A stretch of DNA of 37,344 bases from assembly GCA_035640455.1 (NCBI GenBank), contig DASQWB010000035.1:1-37344 (forward strand). The letters run 5' to 3'. Each line of letters starts with the position of its first letter. Position 1 is the stretch's first letter. This document shows positions 37,061 through 37,344 of the stretch, one piece after another. The translations under genes and the position numbers were made by a program. The DNA is from AC-50 sp035640455. Its GTDB lineage: Bacteria; Actinomycetota; Thermoleophilia; Gaiellales; Gaiellaceae. The notes beneath the pieces are model-generated. The model had not been told where the DNA came from, ran no database searches, and was given only the letters and a program-made list of their open reading frames with translations.

Positions 37061-37344
37061 TGACGGCGACGCCGCTGGACGGGCGCGCGCTCGCCGCGAA
37101 GGTGCGCGCCGCCGTCAAGGAGGAGGTGGCGGAGCACGGCGGCCTGAAGCTCGCCACCGTCCTCGTCGGCGACGACCCGGCCTCGCACCTGTACATCGGG
37201 CTCAAGCACAAGGCGGCCGAGGAGGTCGGAATCGAGCCGCTCGACCTCAGGCTCCCCGCGGACATCGCGGAGGAGGAGCTGCTCGACGTCCTGCGCGAGC
37301 TGAACGACGACGACGAGGTGGACGGGATCCTGCCGCAGCTCCCG
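37060..37344 (+). CDS. folD: FolD, N-terminal 95 residues (continues beyond the window)
   Basis: Methylenetetrahydrofolate dehydrogenase/cyclohydrolase of one-carbon metabolism. The N-terminal catalytic domain shows LATVLVGDDPASHLYIGLKH, with the Tyr-x3-Lys catalytic pair (YIGLK) and KAAEEVGIE, then the folate-binding DGILPQLP (usually DGILVQLPLP). The NADP domain lies past the window edge. ATG 37060 overlaps the preceding stop (TGATG), so it is probably cotranscribed with the ferritin-like gene. Confidence 0.93.
   Translation, partial: MTATPLDGRALAAKVRAAVKEEVAEHGGLKLATVLVGDDPASHLYIGLKHKAAEEVGIEPLDLRLPADIAEEELLDVLRELNDDDEVDGILPQLP

Overview
A high-GC (clearly above 65% by eye) bacterial chromosome segment with tight gene packing, many GTG starts, 4-bp ATGA/GTGA overlaps and frequent absence of Shine-Dalgarno sequences. 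Gene content (TetR and GntR/FCD regulators, CsoR, a LigC-like ATP-dependent ligase, a sulfite-oxidase-like/DUF6510 module, an HMG-CoA reductase) suggests a deep-branching actinobacterium such as Thermoleophilia/Gaiellales. The taxon is an inference, since no rRNA is present.

Layout. 1-2.6 kb: 3' part of malate synthase A (aceB) overlapping a GntR/FCD regulator, then a lower-GC orphan membrane protein. 2.6-3.6 kb (minus): a minimal ATP-dependent DNA ligase domain coupled to a 125-aa protein. 3.7-5.6 kb (plus): sulfite-oxidase-like molybdoenzyme, FNR-type flavin reductase, a two-CxxC DUF6510-like protein and a CsoR repressor. 5.6-8.6 kb (minus): MFS transporter, TetR regulator, membrane protein. 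8.6-9.7 kb: tRNA-Cys(GCA) followed by a gene-poor, compositionally different stretch with one small membrane protein. 9.7-12.9 kb (minus): a complete polar amino-acid ABC importer (ATPase, binding protein, two permeases) with a strong hairpin after the binding-protein gene. 13-17.5 kb: a small secreted protein and a 1196-aa KAP-type P-loop NTPase standing alone. 17.5-20.9 kb: MacB/LolD-type ABC ATPase plus FtsX-type permease. 20.9-26.3 kb: SDR oxidoreductase, polysaccharide flippase, and (minus) a GAF-GGDEF-GAF-GAF-HD-GYP c-di-GMP enzyme with a GNAT acetyltransferase. 26.5-29.9 kb: a secreted collagen-like protein of about 273 uninterrupted Gly-X-Y triplets, then an NTF2/SnoaL-like protein. 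29.9-32.8 kb (minus): a GT-C-like polytopic membrane protein and a single-pass exported protein. 32.8-36.1 kb (minus): an end-to-end coupled set of HMG-CoA reductase, hotdog thioesterase, a 66-aa protein and a persulfide-dioxygenase/double-rhodanese protein. 36.2-37.3 kb: ferritin-like protein and the start of folD.

Themes. A recurrent element, a -10-like hexamer (xAxxxT) 6-7 nt before a start codon with no Shine-Dalgarno, precedes at least eight genes on both strands and points to widespread leaderless transcription. Two of these promoters sit inside perfect palindromes that look like operators. The most unusual genes are the collagen-like giant with its higher-order 252-bp repeats, the solitary KAP NTPase, and the HMG-CoA reductase/persulfide dioxygenase operon. 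No transposase, integrase, CRISPR array or rRNA was seen.
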